A stretch of DNA of 64,000 nucleotides from Toxotes chatareus (taxonomy: Eukaryota > Chordata > Actinopteri > Toxotidae): positions 8,080,177-8,144,176 of the forward strand of contig CM028898.1 in NCBI GenBank assembly GCA_016801885.1, read 5' to 3'. The translations under genes and the position numbers were made by a program. Below are positions 60,753-64,000 of the stretch, in pieces (positions within the stretch are counted from its first letter, which is position 1; each line of letters begins with the position of its first letter). The notes under the pieces were generated by a model that saw nothing but the letters and a program-made list of their open reading frames with translations, did not search any database and was not told where the DNA came from.

Positions 60753-62120
60753 CTTGATATGAAGCATTTAAAATAAAATTGAACAGCAATGAAACTATCA
60801 CTTAAAAAAAAAAACTTTTTTGGTTGAAATCTATCATGTTGTAACAAAAACAAGTCTTTTTCCAAAAACCCGCAGTTATGCATTGGACATTTGTCAGCAT
60901 TTGTTTCAGCATTAGTTGTTTGCACAGTGATATTGATGATAAAAATATGAATGAGATATTTAAACAGAAAACCAGGGGGATGTATTATTTCTACAGTAGA
61001 CTTAATGATTTAACTGCACTGAGAGACAAATAGAAATTATTGTGTTTAGAATCCATTGCCATAATGTTGCCTTTGGTTACTGTGCCCACTCATGAATTTT
61101 CCATGTTTCAACTGATGTAAGAACGCTTTTGGGTCTGAAATAAAATCTTGCCATGTGCATGACTAATACTGTTTGTAATTAATGATAATATTTTGTCTTT
61201 GAGCTCTGGCAGCCTCCTTTTCATACTCATCTTTTTTTGGACACATTTTAAAGAAATAATAACTTGTATACATAATTCCAACAAGCGAGTAATTAGATTT
61301 ACTTTATTGTTCATAGAATTTTAATTGTAGATTTTTTTCTAAAAAAGAATTTCACTCATCTGGCTGAAAGGGGTGGAAGCTCCCACCTTTCCATCAATCA
61401 AATCTTTACTGAGAAAGCATAAATTAATTTTGGCTTATCCAGCTGTTTCTCGGATGCACTTTGTAATTTTTATTGATTTTGTGATGCCATTTTCAGGAGA
61501 CCCTTTTTAAACTAGAATGAAGAAGACACTGTCATTTAAAGCCTCTACACCCTGTCCTCATGGGCCTTTGTCTCCAGATTTTCCTCATTTCTGCTCTGTT
61601 CTTGAGATAAACATGGCAAAGAAACATAATAAGATGGATGTGTTACATGTCTCTTGCAGAAATCAAGTCATATGGAGCTGCTTCACTAACAAAGGCCCCT
61701 AAGAATAAAGCCCAAGGTCAGATCTTCTCCATCCAAGTGTAACACAGTAACCCGAAGTTCCTGTGTGCCGTCTCTGTCCGTCTCCATGGCTCCGTGCACT
61801 CATCCTCCCTGCCTGCACCACCATTGTGACCTCCTTGCAGAGAACGAGGGAGGAAGTTTCCAGCGCACAGCCCGTGCAGGCTCCCTTGAGGGTGGGAAAG
61901 TGCCGCGTTCCGAGAGTGTGTTTATTCCGACCAAATCACCCGTCGGCTCTCTCGCAGCAGCTAAATAAGGAGAAGGCAGGGCCAATGAGTTCTGACTGCG
62001 GGTCAGCAGCCAAATGTTCCACCTTCTTGGATGTTGCAATGCATCAATCGCAGTGCCCACTCACTGTGTGGTAACACCTTTGTGGACCATCTGCCCAAGC
62101 CTGGCTTCTCAGCCCTCTGG

Positions 62121-62124
62121 TACA

Positions 62125-62157
<33 letters not shown>

Positions 62158-62158
62158 G
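62121..62158. repeat. (AC)n microsatellite
   Basis: About 19 AC units with one T interruption. Confidence 0.85.
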
Positions 62159-62519
62159 GTCTGTTATTTCCTTCTTTTTGCATCTCTGCCCAAAAGGGGT
62201 ACTAATTCTTCATACATACATGTACAAGCAAAATTTCTGTGTATAAAGGTTTAATTTAGAGTCCTTCCACTGTTTCAGTAATTTCAATTTAAGAAGAATG
62301 AAAAGTAGTATTTTATAAATCAAAGAACACCTTATGAATAAAGACACTAACATCTTGTAGAAAGTAAACACAGGATAAAATTATATTTTAACACTTGAAA
62401 CCTTTTCATTTCATGACAAATAACTCTTTTAAATAACTTTTTTTTTTTGCAGACAGGTTGTATTCTGGGTCTTCACACTCCACTGTTTCTGCACCAAAGA
62501 AAGACTTCATGTCCTTAAA

Positions 62520-63060
62520 AGAAGGACACAATCAGTGGCCTCTTCACAGAGTGGATAATTATTCCCTCTGTGGCCCAGTATTGCATGTTTTATCCAACTG
62601 AGCAAACACTTGCAGGGCTCCTTGTCCTGCTCGCGGACAGGGCCGCCAGTGTGGGCCTCTGAGATCTGCATATTGGCCTGTGGTGGTTTATGCTGTCTGA
62701 GGTGAGGCGGTGCCACTGACTGTATGACCATGCGTGTGGAGCTGGTAAAAGCGTTTTCCACGCGAGAGGAGATAGACGGCAAGAGGGAGACCCGTGTGAG
62801 CCGGCGAGGGGAGACAGAAGGAGGGCCGTTCTGGATTCCTTCGAGCAACTCCAAATAGATTTCCAGGCAAAACATATTTGCATACGCAAGACAGTGCTAC
62901 GAGCTATCTGACTGAGCTGTGGCATGTGTGCATTGAACAGATGGATAATTTTTTTTAGAGCTTTCTTGCAGAAATTTCAGCCCATTAAATTGGGATCTTG
63001 GGCATTATTCAGCCTGCTTTCCTTCATGAAGCCATCAAAGGATCATCAGGATGAAGTTAC
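62520..63060. promoter_or_regulatory. Candidate conserved non-coding block
   Basis: Complex, non-repetitive, moderately GC-rich sequence inside an AT-rich spacer, ending with CCCATTAAATTGGGATCTTG, a short inverted repeat (CCCA/TGGG) around ATTAAAT. A 122-codon open frame on the minus strand lacks any known domain. Assignment as regulatory is inference only. Confidence 0.2.
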
Positions 63061-64000
63061 TCTTGTTTATTAGATTTAGTACGTGATGGATGATCACAGA
63101 TTAATCAAGAACAATACAGAATATCTACAAATTTAAATTTACACAGCATAGACATAGAAAGTGGGTACTATACTTACAGCAGTGGGTACAGAAGACTGTG
63201 TCCCTTTTTTCAAACTGAGTCATAAAAACATTTGTCACGCTAGAAACTTCACTAAACTTCAAAAATTCACCATTAAGAGCCACCATTAACATCTATTCAA
63301 GTTTGGTTCAATTAATTCTTTCTTAGCAAACGTTCACCCAAAGCCTGATGGAGGGTGAGGCTACGACCTGAATGTCAGGTTACTCCTTCACCCTACTGCC
63401 CTCTTTCTTTCCCTCTCTCTCTTAGAGGTTGTAATATTCCAGTGTGGTCACTCGTCCTCCCCCTCTGGGCTGTATGAAAAATTCACCAGGCCTTCCCATT
63501 AGAGTCAGTCTGAATCAGGGAGCAGGCGTTGCAACGGCCACACACATAGCACCTTTATCACTCGACACCTAAGAACACAAATATTATGTTTATAAAACAC
63601 AAAATCACAGCAGACGCCAATTTTTTTTTTTTTTTTTTTTTGCAGGTCAGATCAAGCACACACTGTATGTACTGTTCATACAGATGCGCACCCACAATCA
63701 TCAGCAGTCCTGAACTGTTAAAAACAGATGGACGATACCCTTTTCAGTGCAGGCTTTTCACGCTGATGGTGCGAGACCTGACCTTTACTGTGTGTGAGTG
63801 TGAGAGCAGTTGGCTCTGTCCGGTGCAATACCTCCAGGCAGGACGGCTAACACTGTATCGTACTGCATGTCCTGTGTCAGGAAGACTAGCACTGAAACAC
63901 TGTGTGTGTGGTAAATAATACCTTTATGAAATGTGAAAAAATCATTTTACAGCTTGAAACTTATGGCTTTATTGCATTTCATTTAGTGCTAAAACGATTA

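Larger units (their letters stand above)
60770..64000. other. Spacer after the pentraxin gene, no supported gene
   Basis: About 3.2 kb to the window end. It holds an (AC)n microsatellite (62121-62158), a 23-nt T run near 63619-63641 and two GC-richer blocks (61760-62080 and 62520-63060) whose open frames show no recognised domain. The next gene must lie outside the window. Confidence 0.65.

Noticed and set aside
61763..62074. Overlapping open frames on both strands
   Set aside because: Frames on both strands share the same GC-richer block, which favours composition rather than coding.
63586..63918. Poly(T)-CAG followed by an open frame resembling a 3' splice site and exon
   Set aside because: A 23-nt T run makes any CAG look like an acceptor. 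The frame encodes no recognised domain and lacks a matching donor in the window.

Overview
The window is vertebrate nuclear DNA, most likely from a percomorph teleost fish. The genes have many short exons with GT-AG introns, vertebrate-type poly(A) signals and fish-like protein sequences. The spacers carry dinucleotide microsatellites and degraded copies of interspersed repeats that I recognise from spiny-rayed fish genomes. No mitochondrial, bacterial or viral gene was seen.

Six protein-coding genes can be read exon by exon. (1) ift140 (+, 1-18175) enters the window already in progress. Its last 17 coding exons encode the C-terminal TPR half, about 890 residues, of this intraflagellar transport complex A subunit. 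(2) tmem204 (-, 5473-11274) lies wholly inside an 11.3-kb ift140 intron on the opposite strand and encodes 226 residues. (3) ccdc78 (+, 18752-23355) starts about 0.6 kb after the ift140 poly(A) signal and encodes a 553-residue coiled-coil protein of the multiciliated-cell basal-body pathway. (4) metrn (-, 33262-36961) encodes a 304-residue secreted meteorin and has a GC-AG first intron. (5) stub1 (+, 53367-56198) encodes the 284-residue co-chaperone and ubiquitin ligase CHIP. (6) A CRP/SAP-type pentraxin gene (+, 59053-60015) encodes 225 residues.

The spacers 23356-33261, 36962-53366 and 60016-64000 contain no gene I can support. They hold microsatellites, old repeats and a few blocks whose motif content looks like conserved regulatory DNA. 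The six genes do not form one pathway. ift140 and ccdc78 are both ciliary, and a RFX X-box-like site sits just upstream of ccdc78. The order joins two blocks (IFT140/TMEM204 and CCDC78/METRN/STUB1) that are separate on human chromosome 16p13.3.

I found no evidence of a wholly new biological system. The best leads are the GC-AG intron in metrn, the twin CREs before stub1, the palindromic X-box in a metrn intron, a strong short hairpin at 29767-29823, a possible 36-nt alternative exon in ift140, and the diverged calcium-site and signature residues of the pentraxin.
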